Part shown: positions 1 through 7,003 of the stretch, piece by piece
How the letters are laid out: every line of letters begins with the position of its first letter
How positions within the stretch are numbered: position 1 is the first letter of the stretch
Source: UBA6626 sp963579995
GTDB taxonomy: Bacteria; Planctomycetota; Phycisphaerae; Phycisphaerales; Phycisphaeraceae
Length of the DNA stretch: 35,962 nt
Assembly (NCBI GenBank): GCA_963579995.1
Contig: CAUZIY010000007.1
Location: 1 to 35,962 of the forward strand
Direction of reading: 5' to 3'
Notes under the pieces: generated by a model
What the model saw: the letters and a program-made list of their open reading frames with translations, nothing else
The model's database searches: none
What the model was told of the DNA's origin: nothing
Translations under genes and position numbers: made by a program

Positions 1-2
1 AA

Positions 3-1343
3 CGCCCGATCGACTTTGGCAAACAGTGGGTCCGCAAGCATCCCTACACCTTGATGGGGCTAGCCATTCGCAGCCAGCCACCGTTGGACGCCCGGCGTTA
101 TATCGATGCCCACTTCAGCACCCTTCTCGTGTGGAAAACCCGGGATGCCATCCTGGGTCCGGGGAGTAAGGCTGGGCTAACCTGGCATGCACACCTGTAT
201 GCCAAAGATGGCCCGACGGAGAAGTTCCAAAAGCGGGTTGCGAAGCTGACCGAGCAGTATCCGGGCAACATTGCCCTGATGATCAACGACGAACCTTTAT
301 TGGCGAAAATGCCAGTGACCAGTCAGGCCTTGGCGTGGTTGCGCCGGGCTTATCCCGACACTCTTTCTTACTGCAATGCGCTGCCGATGGGTGATCATAA
401 CGCCGCCTACTCAAGTAGTCTGCGCACCGACTACAGCTACGAAAAGTATGTTGATGATTACATCAACATCATTCGACCCGACGTGATGATGTTCGATATT
501 TATCCCTACCAGGATCGTGATGGGGTCGCCAACGTGTATTTTCTGAACATGCAGGTCGTGCGTGAAGCGTCATTGAAGGCGGACATCCCCTACTGGGTCT
601 TCGTTCAGTCCTGGCAGGGACCAAATCGGCGCTTGCCCAGCGAATCAGACCTGCGTATGCAGTTGTTTTCCACGCTCACGTTCGGCTACACGGGGATCGC
701 GTACTTCGGCTTCGACACGACCCATGAGCGAGCCGTCCTGGATGTCAATGGCGTACCGACACGCCTTTACGAACCCACGGTTCGTGCCAACCAGGAGGTG
801 ATGAATATTGCCGGACCGTTGCGGTATCTGACCAGTACCGAAGTCCGCTTCATCAAGAGAACCCACGGGTCAGCCGTGCCTCAGGGCTTACTCGCCTGGG
901 ACAACTTCACAACGCGTGATCCGCACCTGAAGGAAATCGAGATCAAGGCGGACTCGCACCTTCCGCCCAACACCGGCTCGTTAACGGCGCCGGATCCGCA
1001 AGTAAGTGGGCGCATGACCATTGTGCCCGGCGTCTCACCTGATTTTTACGTTGATGCACCCTATGCCGACGGTTTGATCGGCAACTTCGTGGACGATAGC
1101 GGACAGCGGTACTTTCTAGTCTGCAACCTGTGGCACAGTAAAGACGCCACGGCAGCCGAACGTCAGCTTGCCTTCACCCTCAAATTTGATCCTACGATCA
1201 AGACTCTCCAGCGACTCAGCCGGCTGACCGGCAAGGTTGAGAAGTTGGATGTTGATCCACAGGAAGGATTGCAGATCATTCTTCCGGGGGGGACTGGTGA
1301 CCTTTTCAAGTATGACACGGGGCCGTTCGTCGGATTGGAGTAA
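3..1343 (+). CDS. TIM-barrel glycosidase-like protein, 5' end cut by the window edge
   Basis: The reading frame is open from base 3, so the true start lies to the left. A methionine at 51 is internal: the residues before it (KQWVRKHPYTLMGLA) align with KRWVRSHPFTLMALS of the full-length paralogue at 24370-25749. Shared blocks are the acidic motif NDEPLL (DEPQT in the paralogue), RPDVMMFDIYPYQ, IPYWVFVQSWQG, LPSESDLRMQLF, FGYTGIAYF and the end block LPGGTGDLFK. Alternating beta segments with conserved acidic ends suggest a TIM-barrel glycoside hydrolase with Glu of DEP as one candidate catalytic acid. The family and substrate are not recognised. The paralogue has a signal peptide, so this protein is probably exported too. 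There is no PEP-CTERM or dockerin on either copy. Confidence 0.75.
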   Translation, partial: RPIDFGKQWVRKHPYTLMGLAIRSQPPLDARRYIDAHFSTLLVWKTRDAILGPGSKAGLTWHAHLYAKDGPTEKFQKRVAKLTEQYPGNIALMINDEPLLAKMPVTSQALAWLRRAYPDTLSYCNALPMGDHNAAYSSSLRTDYSYEKYVDDYINIIRPDVMMFDIYPYQDRDGVANVYFLNMQVVREASLKADIPYWVFVQSWQGPNRRLPSESDLRMQLFSTLTFGYTGIAYFGFDTTHERAVLDVNGVPTRLYEPTVRANQEVMNIAGPLRYLTSTEVRFIKRTHGSAVPQGLLAWDNFTTRDPHLKEIEIKADSHLPPNTGSLTAPDPQVSGRMTIVPGVSPDFYVDAPYADGLIGNFVDDSGQRYFLVCNLWHSKDATAAERQLAFTLKFDPTIKTLQRLSRLTGKVEKLDVDPQEGLQIILPGGTGDLFKYDTGPFVGLE

Positions 1344-1456
1344 AGCGGCTGATTCTGATGGCTCGCGTGTGGATCTAAGCGTCGTGTATTAGATCCTTTT
1401 CCTTGGTGAGCATTCGTGTCAACACACCTTATTGACTGTAGAGCACTTTTGTTTTG

Positions 1457-1504
1457 CTTCTTGCAATGAGTGTGCTGGTGGTTGGTCGCAGGCGGCGAGC
1501 CTGA
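1457..1504 (+). pseudogene. Orphan PEP-CTERM tail (remnant of a lost secreted-protein gene)
   Basis: Read in frame this gives LLAMSVLVVGRRRRA and a stop, the end of a PEP-CTERM sorting signal. The VPEP motif and the rest of the gene are missing: upstream codons read TFVL and no open frame of any length precedes them. Nearly the same DNA ends the remnant at 6460-6583, and a related tail ends the gene at 10594-11952. Confidence 0.6.
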
Positions 1505-1624
1505 CGTAGGACTAATTACATCTCCTCTTCAGTCAGCGTGAGGATGGCATGCCGTCGTTTCTTGGACATCGTGGCTAGCGCGTTTATGTGTTGAGCAACG
1601 GCATCACGCTCAACACCTGACAAT
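1457..1624. repeat. Duplicated block, copy A (PEP-CTERM tail plus minus-strand ORF tail)
   Basis: About 168 bp that closely matches 6536-6703, with scattered single-base differences. It covers the orphan PEP-CTERM tail on the plus strand and the last 34 or so codons of a minus-strand frame. In both copies the plus-strand stop codon is 12 bases from the minus-strand stop and 260 bases from the start of the tRNA anticodon stem, so the whole architecture is conserved, not just the sequence. Confidence 0.8.
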
Positions 1625-1935
1625 TCACCTAATGCCTGCTCGATAGAAGTTAAATACGGCTCAGAAACGCGAGTCTCTTGCGCCTGACTGCTGGGGCCAG
1701 TGCTGGGGTTCTGATTTGCGCCATTGTAAGTGCTTGCCGTGTCATCACTTTCATTTTCGAGCGGCGCTTTCGTAAAGCGCAGGTCCAGGGTTCGAATCCC
1801 TGAGGTGGCTTTGACGCTTGGTGGTGCGTTGTGTCGCGTTGCATCACGCTTCTCTGCAATTCTCAAAGACTTACGCTTCTCGCCCTGATGATCGGATCTG
1901 CGATGTTCATCGCGCCGTGTCGCTTCGGATTGCAC
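1516..1935 (-). pseudogene. Integrase C-terminal tail reading antisense through a tRNA half
   Basis: A minus-strand frame of 139 codons. Its middle (SGIRTLDLRFTKAPLENES) is the antisense translation of the tRNA-Thr 3' half at 1764-1810. It is followed by a variable Asn/Ser/Thr-rich linker and a conserved end, GVERDAVAQHINALATMS then KKRRHAILTLTEEEM. The same end follows a different tRNA half at 6595. From memory, planctomycete tyrosine recombinases often end in such antisense-tRNA strings, so this is probably the 3' end of an integrase gene that overlaps its attachment site. No catalytic domain is present here, so it is a remnant or an element end. The true start is unknown. Confidence 0.5.
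1764..1810 (+). other. 3' half of tRNA-Thr(CGU), attachment-site scar
   Basis: The anticodon stem GCGCT/AGCGC (1764-1768, 1776-1780) encloses loop TTCGTAA with anticodon CGT at 1771-1773. It is followed by variable loop AGGTC, T-arm CAGGG-TTCGAAT-CCCTG and acceptor strand AGGTGGC plus T. No D-arm or 5' acceptor strand lies upstream, so this is only the 3' half. Such halves are left at one border when a tRNA-targeting element integrates. Confidence 0.8.
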
Positions 1936-2255
1936 TGTTTCGCGTGCTGACTGCTGGGGAATCTGCGGGGCACTTTGACCGTAGCGATGCGGCTCTATTG
2001 TGCCGTTCAGTACGTTGGCAGATCACAGATGAAGACCGGGGAAAGATCAAGCGCAAGCTGATTGACGCCCTGGAAAATGCAACTAGACCGCGCGATATCG
2101 CATCACTGTCTAAAGCGTTGATTGCCTGTGAAGCTCAGAATCAACGCGACGATTTTCTGCTAGCAAAACAAGACAGTAGAAACCCGGAAGAACAAGAGTT
2201 GAAAATCACCGTTGAGCATGTAGAGGTGGATCGTATTGGTGATGAGGGATTGTGA
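1818..2255 (+). CDS. Phage-like small protein, start uncertain
   Basis: The C-terminal two thirds looks like a real protein: RSVRWQITDEDRGKIKRKLI, then DALENATRPRDIASLSKALI and ACEAQNQRDDFLLAKQD. This helical, charged pattern resembles small proteins found in planctomycete phage-like islands, possibly terminase small-subunit-like; that comparison is from memory. The first 40 or so codons, starting from TTG at 1818, look like non-coding sequence next to the tRNA scar, and there is no good ribosome-binding site, so the gene may be truncated at its 5' end. It ends 143 bases before the surface-protein gene at 2399. Confidence 0.45.
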   Translation: MVVRCVALHHASLQFSKTYASRPDDRICDVHRAVSLRIALFRVLTAGESAGHFDRSDAALLCRSVRWQITDEDRGKIKRKLIDALENATRPRDIASLSKALIACEAQNQRDDFLLAKQDSRNPEEQELKITVEHVEVDRIGDEGL

Positions 2256-2280
2256 ATGCCAATTCCGTTCTACGGAAGGC

Positions 2281-2358
2281 GGCGTTAACGGTCGTCAAAC
2301 AGTATAAAACTCTTCAATTGCCAAGCCTTTTCTGCTATCATGTCCCACGTCTAAAACG
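2281..2358 (+). promoter_or_regulatory. Promoter and leader start of the surface-protein gene at 2399
   Basis: The -35-like TTCAAT (2313-2318) is 17 bases from TATCAT (2336-2341), which has an upstream TGC extension. Eight bases after the -10 box comes TCTAAAACG (2350-2358), a motif shared with three other secreted-protein genes in the window. An 11-base block GGCGTTAACGG (2281-2291), with palindromic GTTAAC, lies upstream and is repeated before the gene at 10062. Confidence 0.6.
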
Positions 2359-2398
2359 TGTATTCTTTGCGTTTGTTTAACGCAGTGGAGGCTAAGGG

Positions 2399-5197
2399 AT
2401 GAGCATTGTTTCTACATTGAAATCTTCTATCACAACCCTGTTATTGCTGGCGACGATTGCTGTGCCTGTGCATGCAACGGTCACCACGCTAGGTGATGTG
2501 GATCCCGGTGGTGCCACAGACCCTTGGGCGGTTGGAGGCACCTTGAAAGTTGGCAATTCAGGTAGGGGCACGCTGAATGTTGAGGCGGGTGGATTGGTTT
2601 CTAATACCGACAACGGTCTCATTGGCAACGTCTCCGGCTCAACAGGAGTGGCAACAGTCACAGGCTCCGGTTCACAGTGGAACAGTTCGTTCTATCTGAC
2701 TGTGGGCCAAGGGGGCTCTGGCACGCTAAACGTCATGGATGGTGGTGTTGTCTCCAATACCACCGGTCACATCGCTTGGAGCAATGGTTCCACCGGTGAA
2801 GTAATAGTCGCCGGTTCCGGTTCGCAGTGGAATAACTCAAGTAGTCTGACTGTGGGCGTCTTTGGCACCGGCACGCTGAATGTGGAATCCGGTGGCGTGG
2901 TTTCTAATACGGTCAGTATTCTCGGTACCTTCTCCGACTCCACCGGCGAAGCAACGATCACCGGCGCAGGCTCTCAGTGGAACAACTCAGGGATTCTGTG
3001 GGTGGGCGACTCTGGCAACGGCATACTGAACGTTGAGGCGGGTGGAGTGGTTTCTAATTCCATCGGTAAGATCAGTGATAATGCCGGCTCAACAGGCGTG
3101 GTAACAGTCACCGGCGCAGGCTCTCAGTGGAACAACTCAGAGATTCTGTGGGTGGGCGGCTCTGGCAACGGCATACTGAACGTTGAGGCGGGTGGAGTGG
3201 TTTCTAATTCCATCGGTAAGATCAGTGCTTATGCCGGCTCAACAGGCGTGGCGACGGTCACCGGATCGGGTTCGCAGTGGAACAACTCGGACTCGTTCGG
3301 GGTGGGCTTTTATGGCAACGGCATACTGAACGTCGAAGCGGGTGGCGTGGTTGCCAATACACACGGTTTCATCGGTTACTACTCCGACTCCACCGGCGAA
3401 GTGACGGTCACCGGCGCAGGTTCGCAGTGGAATAATTCAGATGATCTGTTTGTGGGCGACGGAGGCGCCGGCACGCTGAACGTGGAATCCGGTGGCGTGG
3501 TTGCCAATACACACGGTTTCATCGGTCTCAACTCCGGCTCCACCGGCGAAGTGACGGTAACAGGTTCCGGTTCACAGTGGAATAATTCAGATGATCTGTT
3601 TGTGGGCGACGGAGGTACCGGCACACTGAATGTGGAATCCGGTGGCGTGGCTTCTAATTCCGGCGGTTACATCGGCCGCTATTCCGGCTCAACAGGCGAG
3701 GCGACGGTCACCGGATCGGGTTCGCAGTGGAACAACTCGGACTCGCTCGGGGTGGGCTTTTATGGCAACGGCATACTGAACGTCGAAGCGGGTGGTGTAG
3801 TTTCGAATCACTTCGGTCACATCGGTTACCAATCTGGCTCAACAGGTGAGACAACGGTCACCGGATCCGGTTCGCAATGGAATAGTTCGAGTTTCCTGAT
3901 TGTGGGTAATCTTGGCGACGCCACGCTGAATGTTGAGGCGGGTGGAGTGGTTTCTAATACCGACAACGGTCTCATTGGCAACGTCTCCGGCTCAACAGGA
4001 GTGGCAACAGTCACAGGCTCCGGTTCACAGTGGAACAGTTCGTCCTATCTGACTGTGGGCCAAGGGGGCTCTGGCACGCTAAACGTCATGGATGGTGGTG
4101 TTGTCTCCAACGATAACTCCGGTTTCATTGGTTGGACCACCGGCTCAACGGGCGAGGTCACTGTCACCGGATCCGGTTCGCAATGGAATAATACAAACTG
4201 GTTGACTGTGGGCGGCTCTGGCAACGGCATACTGAACGTTGAGGCGGGTGGTGTAGTTTCTAACGACGAAGGCTACATCGGTCAGTATTCCTACTCAAAT
4301 GGCGAGGCGACGGTCACTGGACCCGGGTCACAGTGGACGAACTCAACATCGCTTTACGTTGGCGGGTCTAGTTCGGGACTTGGTGGTGACGGTACATTGA
4401 ATCTTTACGACAGCGGCTTGGTAACGGTCTCTGATACCACAAAGCTGTGGTCCACGGGAACGATCAATCTCGATGGCGGAGTACTCAATACCGGCACATT
4501 GGATCTGACTGAAGGTGTCTTTAACATGATCGACGGCCAACTGCATGCCAGCAATGTTCTTGGTAATCTAGACAACCAAGGCGGTGTCGTGGCCCCAGGC
4601 AACAGTGCCGGGATGATGACCATTTCCGGAGACTATGTTCAACACGCCGATGCCACACTGGAGATTGAGTTAGGGGGAACCATTCGTGGCAATGAATACG
4701 ATGTTATGGTTGTCGATGGGAACTTAACCCTTGACGGTAACCTTGACGTTTTGGCAATTGACGGCTTTGAACCCCAAGGGGGTGACATGTTCGACATCCT
4801 TGATTTTTCACCAGAGGACCTGAGCGGTTCGTTCAGTGCAGTGAACTTGCCTGCGCTGACATCTGGGTTGACTTGGGATAACTCTGGTCTTCTAACCACT
4901 GGTCAATTACGGGTGCTGGAAATGCTGTTGGGCGGTGACGCGAATGGCGATAGTGTCGTGGATGTGGCTGACCTTGGTGTTTTGGGTGCCAATTTTAATC
5001 AGTCGAATATGACCATTGCTGACGGCGACTTCAACGATGACGGCATTGTTGACGTAGCTGACCTTGGCATCCTCGGTGCCAACTGGTCTGCGTCACAAGT
5101 AACAGGCAACACATCAGATTTAGTCCCTGAACCGACAACGCTGTCTCTTCTTGTAATCAGTACGTTGTTGGTTGGACGCAGGTGGCTGTTCGTTTGA
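2399..5197 (+). CDS. Beta-strand-repeat surface protein with dockerin and PEP-CTERM
   Basis: 932 residues. The start is supported by GGAG and AAGG just upstream and by a signal peptide (residues 1-27, ending VPVHA). Residues about 50-660 hold twelve 50-residue units with the pattern GTLNVEAGGVVSN..GxIG..SGSTGEVTVTG then SGSQWNNS..L.VG, the T-N-V/G-rich beta-helix type seen in autotransporter-like adhesins. A repeat-free beta domain follows (VVAPGNSAGMMTISGDYVQH region), then two dockerin EF-hand-like repeats (GDANGDSVVDVADLGVLGAN, GDFNDDGIVDVADLGILGAN) and a PEP-CTERM tail (VPEPTTLSLLVISTLLVGRR). It is expected to be exported, processed by an exosortase system and held at or released from the surface. 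Ligand unknown; no exosortase is in the window. Confidence 0.88.
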   Translation: MSIVSTLKSSITTLLLLATIAVPVHATVTTLGDVDPGGATDPWAVGGTLKVGNSGRGTLNVEAGGLVSNTDNGLIGNVSGSTGVATVTGSGSQWNSSFYLTVGQGGSGTLNVMDGGVVSNTTGHIAWSNGSTGEVIVAGSGSQWNNSSSLTVGVFGTGTLNVESGGVVSNTVSILGTFSDSTGEATITGAGSQWNNSGILWVGDSGNGILNVEAGGVVSNSIGKISDNAGSTGVVTVTGAGSQWNNSEILWVGGSGNGILNVEAGGVVSNSIGKISAYAGSTGVATVTGSGSQWNNSDSFGVGFYGNGILNVEAGGVVANTHGFIGYYSDSTGEVTVTGAGSQWNNSDDLFVGDGGAGTLNVESGGVVANTHGFIGLNSGSTGEVTVTGSGSQWNNSDDLFVGDGGTGTLNVESGGVASNSGGYIGRYSGSTGEATVTGSGSQWNNSDSLGVGFYGNGILNVEAGGVVSNHFGHIGYQSGSTGETTVTGSGSQWNSSSFLIVGNLGDATLNVEAGGVVSNTDNGLIGNVSGSTGVATVTGSGSQWNSSSYLTVGQGGSGTLNVMDGGVVSNDNSGFIGWTTGSTGEVTVTGSGSQWNNTNWLTVGGSGNGILNVEAGGVVSNDEGYIGQYSYSNGEATVTGPGSQWTNSTSLYVGGSSSGLGGDGTLNLYDSGLVTVSDTTKLWSTGTINLDGGVLNTGTLDLTEGVFNMIDGQLHASNVLGNLDNQGGVVAPGNSAGMMTISGDYVQHADATLEIELGGTIRGNEYDVMVVDGNLTLDGNLDVLAIDGFEPQGGDMFDILDFSPEDLSGSFSAVNLPALTSGLTWDNSGLLTTGQLRVLEMLLGGDANGDSVVDVADLGVLGANFNQSNMTIADGDFNDDGIVDVADLGILGANWSASQVTGNTSDLVPEPTTLSLLVISTLLVGRRWLFV
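2557..4350 (+). repeat. Tandem array of about twelve 150-bp coding units
   Basis: The SQW codons recur every 150 bases from about 2671 to 4180, with small departures after 3960. Several neighbouring units are nearly identical (for example the units around 3020 and 3170). One distant pair is also near-identical: 2595-2757 matches 3948-4110, 1353 bases apart, with a single mismatch over 163 bases. This points to recent unequal exchange or gene conversion inside the array. Confidence 0.85.
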
Positions 5198-5263
5198 TTG
5201 CATAATCACCTGCTTGGGCCGCCATAGTTTCCACCTTACTTAAATGAAAGTGGTTGGGTGTCA

Positions 5264-6436
5264 TCAGAATATCGTGCACTCAATGTGGGTTTGTGGGCGT
5301 TCTTTAGAGCACCAGAAATAGACCGCCACGCACTTGCCGTCTGGACGCTGGAATAGTCTAACGTAACCCAGATCGGCCATGCCGCTGACGGATTGGAACT
5401 CTTCACGGATGACATGGCGGACACTCCATGTCTGCCCGTCATCTTCGCTGAACCGAGCGGCGATACACTCCCCTCCGTTACTTCGGTCTCCATAGCAACA
5501 GCAGAGCCGACCGTCAGCTAGCAATACGAGTGCCGATGGGTTCCCGTTGTGGTAGGCGCCGGTCCAAGACACCTCGGTGGTCTCAACTTTTGAAAGATAG
5601 CTCCATGACAACCCGTTGTCCTCACTCTGGTAGCAGTCGATCCAGTGATTCCATGGAGATTTCCGCCGAAGCGCGGCGATGATCTTGGTTTTAGAGATTC
5701 TGACTGGTTGGGGCATGACACCGCGGCACGGATCGTCCCAGGGTACAATCCATGACACAAATGAAAACGTCTTGCCACCATCATCGCTGCGGACGAGAAA
5801 GCTCTTCTCTACCAGCGAAATCTGAAGATCACGACCAGAGGGGTCTGTGCGGATCCGAGCTGATAGGAACAAGTACAGTTCATTTGAATCTCCCACGAGA
5901 TATGCCGTCCTGCCGGTAAACTCCTTGCCCGCCAGTTCGGGATGATCCAGTAGGTCACCGAAATCAAAGGGACCGTTCCACGCTGCGCCACGGTCATCAC
6001 TGTAGAACCAGTGCGCACCTTCATTCCCGTGATAACCATTTCCCACAACACGCATGACAAAACCGGGGCCAGAAAAATTCACGTTCCCTTCAGGCGGTTT
6101 GGGGACCAGTGACTGGCCTACATAGTTTTCCGGCCGCCATTCGTTCCATGTTTCGCCACCGTCATGGCTGCGGGACAACCAGGATTCCAGTGGTAATTCA
6201 TCCTGAACTTGGTGGCCAGGTTCTGTCCCTTGGAATACGCCTTTGGTGAAGCCGACGAGTATTTCGTCGTCCCACTGCCATGCGGGGCCGCTCATGCCGT
6301 TGTTCGCCGGCACGGCCGCCCAAGCGTCTGGTCGGTGATAGACTACGCTGTGCCGATTCTGCTTATCCAATCTGTCCAGCCGTTGCTTCATCGTCATGGG
6401 AAGGTGCCCTGTGAGATACTTGGTGGTGACCGTCAT
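5264..6436 (-). CDS. Sialidase-like (BNR/Asp-box) six-bladed propeller protein
   Basis: 390 residues with five Asp-box-like motifs (SHDGGETW, SDDRGAAW, SDDGGKTF, SEDNGLSW, SEDDGQTW), each in a loop between beta strands as in exo-alpha-sialidases and their relatives. The family hydrolyses glycosides of sialic or related acidic sugars, but many planctomycete members have unknown substrates. There is no signal peptide, so it is probably cytoplasmic unless the start is wrong. The methionine used here (6436) and one at 6397 (MKQRLDRLDKQ just after) are both possible, and neither has a strong ribosome-binding site; comparison with the family favours the later start. It lies opposite in strand to its neighbours, between a surface-protein gene and an orphan PEP-CTERM tail whose upstream gene body it replaces. 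Confidence 0.8.
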   Translation of the reverse strand: MTVTTKYLTGHLPMTMKQRLDRLDKQNRHSVVYHRPDAWAAVPANNGMSGPAWQWDDEILVGFTKGVFQGTEPGHQVQDELPLESWLSRSHDGGETWNEWRPENYVGQSLVPKPPEGNVNFSGPGFVMRVVGNGYHGNEGAHWFYSDDRGAAWNGPFDFGDLLDHPELAGKEFTGRTAYLVGDSNELYLFLSARIRTDPSGRDLQISLVEKSFLVRSDDGGKTFSFVSWIVPWDDPCRGVMPQPVRISKTKIIAALRRKSPWNHWIDCYQSEDNGLSWSYLSKVETTEVSWTGAYHNGNPSALVLLADGRLCCCYGDRSNGGECIAARFSEDDGQTWSVRHVIREEFQSVSGMADLGYVRLFQRPDGKCVAVYFWCSKERPQTHIECTIF

Positions 6437-6459
6437 TCGGCATCAAAGTGTCGCGGCGT

Positions 6460-6583
6460 CGCCATGAAAGAGCAACTTACCCTGCCCGCCTATTCCCTGG
6501 CAGTTGTTACGGTTCCTGAACCGACAACGCTATCACTTCTTGCAATGAGTGTGTTAGTGGTTGGGCGCAGGCGGCGAGCCTGA
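6460..6583 (+). pseudogene. 3' remnant of a secreted glycosidase gene with PEP-CTERM
   Basis: Read in frame: MKEQLTLPAYSLAVVTV, then VPEPTTLSLLAMSVLVVGRR RRA and a stop. The LTLPAYSLAVVTV string resembles the last strand of beta-sandwich domains that close several glycoside hydrolases such as alpha-L-arabinofuranosidases. The body of the gene is absent: upstream is the 5' end of the minus-strand sialidase-like gene. The PEP-CTERM tail itself is intact. Confidence 0.6.
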
Positions 6584-6703
6584 CGAAGGACTAATTACAC
6601 CTCCTCTTCAGTCAGCGTGAGGATGGCGTGTCGTCGTTTCTTGGACATCTTGGCTAGTGCGTGTATGTGTTGGGCGACAGCATCACGCTCAACACCTGGC
6701 AAT
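6536..6703. repeat. Duplicated block, copy B (PEP-CTERM tail plus minus-strand ORF tail)
   Basis: Partner of the block at 1457-1624. Most differences within the minus-strand tail are silent or conservative (INALATMS versus IHALAKMS), which suggests the tail evolved under protein-level constraint before or after duplication. Confidence 0.8.
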
Positions 6704-6893
6704 ATGGCTAGAGCCTTCTGGATCATTTCTAACTGCGGCGTTATTTCGGTTTGTTTTTCATTTCTACTGCTGTGTCTACTGCTGGTGTTTGAGTTGGCGT
6801 TGTTAAAAGTGCTGTTAGTATCAACGTTTGCATTTTCAAGCACCGGACTGTCGATCCGGAGGTTGCGGGTTCGAGTCCCGTCACCCTCGCTTT
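6595..6893 (-). pseudogene. Integrase C-terminal tail, second copy
   Basis: The minus-strand frame contains GDGTRTRNLRIDSPVLEN, the antisense translation of the tRNA-Asp half, then an Asn/Ser/Thr-rich linker (ANVDTNSTFNNANSNTSS) and the conserved end GVERDAVAQHIHALAKMS, KKRRHAILTLTEEEV. The frame stays open further upstream to 7275 but there overlaps the metallohydrolase gene in another frame, so only the part near the scar is credible. No recombinase catalytic residues are present. It is best read as the distal end of an integrated element. Confidence 0.5.
6843..6889 (+). other. 3' half of tRNA-Asp(GUC), attachment-site scar
   Basis: The anticodon stem CCGGA/TCCGG (6843-6847, 6855-6859) encloses loop CTGTCGA with anticodon GTC. 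The T-arm is GCGGG-TTCGAGT-CCCGT, then acceptor strand CACCCTC with a G discriminator as expected for tRNA-Asp. The 5' half is absent; the sequence to the left is the variable linker of the minus-strand tail. Confidence 0.8.
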
Positions 6894-7003
6894 TGCATAT
6901 CGTGTTCTCGCGTCGTTTGGCGTCGCGTATGTCTGCGGATCTTCGGTGCCCGTTGCATGCAGAGGGATGTTGGTCATGGGCACCGGCGGCGATGGCGGCA
7001 CGG

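Noticed and set aside
2500..4350. CRISPR-like or non-coding repeat array, and minus-strand ORFs rich in Pro/Glu/Thr
   Set aside because: The 150-bp periodicity is codon-based in a long plus-strand gene; the minus-strand frames are shadows of the repeat.
6209..6459. Plus-strand frame before the PEP-CTERM remnant
   Set aside because: It is antisense to the sialidase-like gene and has no protein-like features; only the tail from about 6460 is credible.
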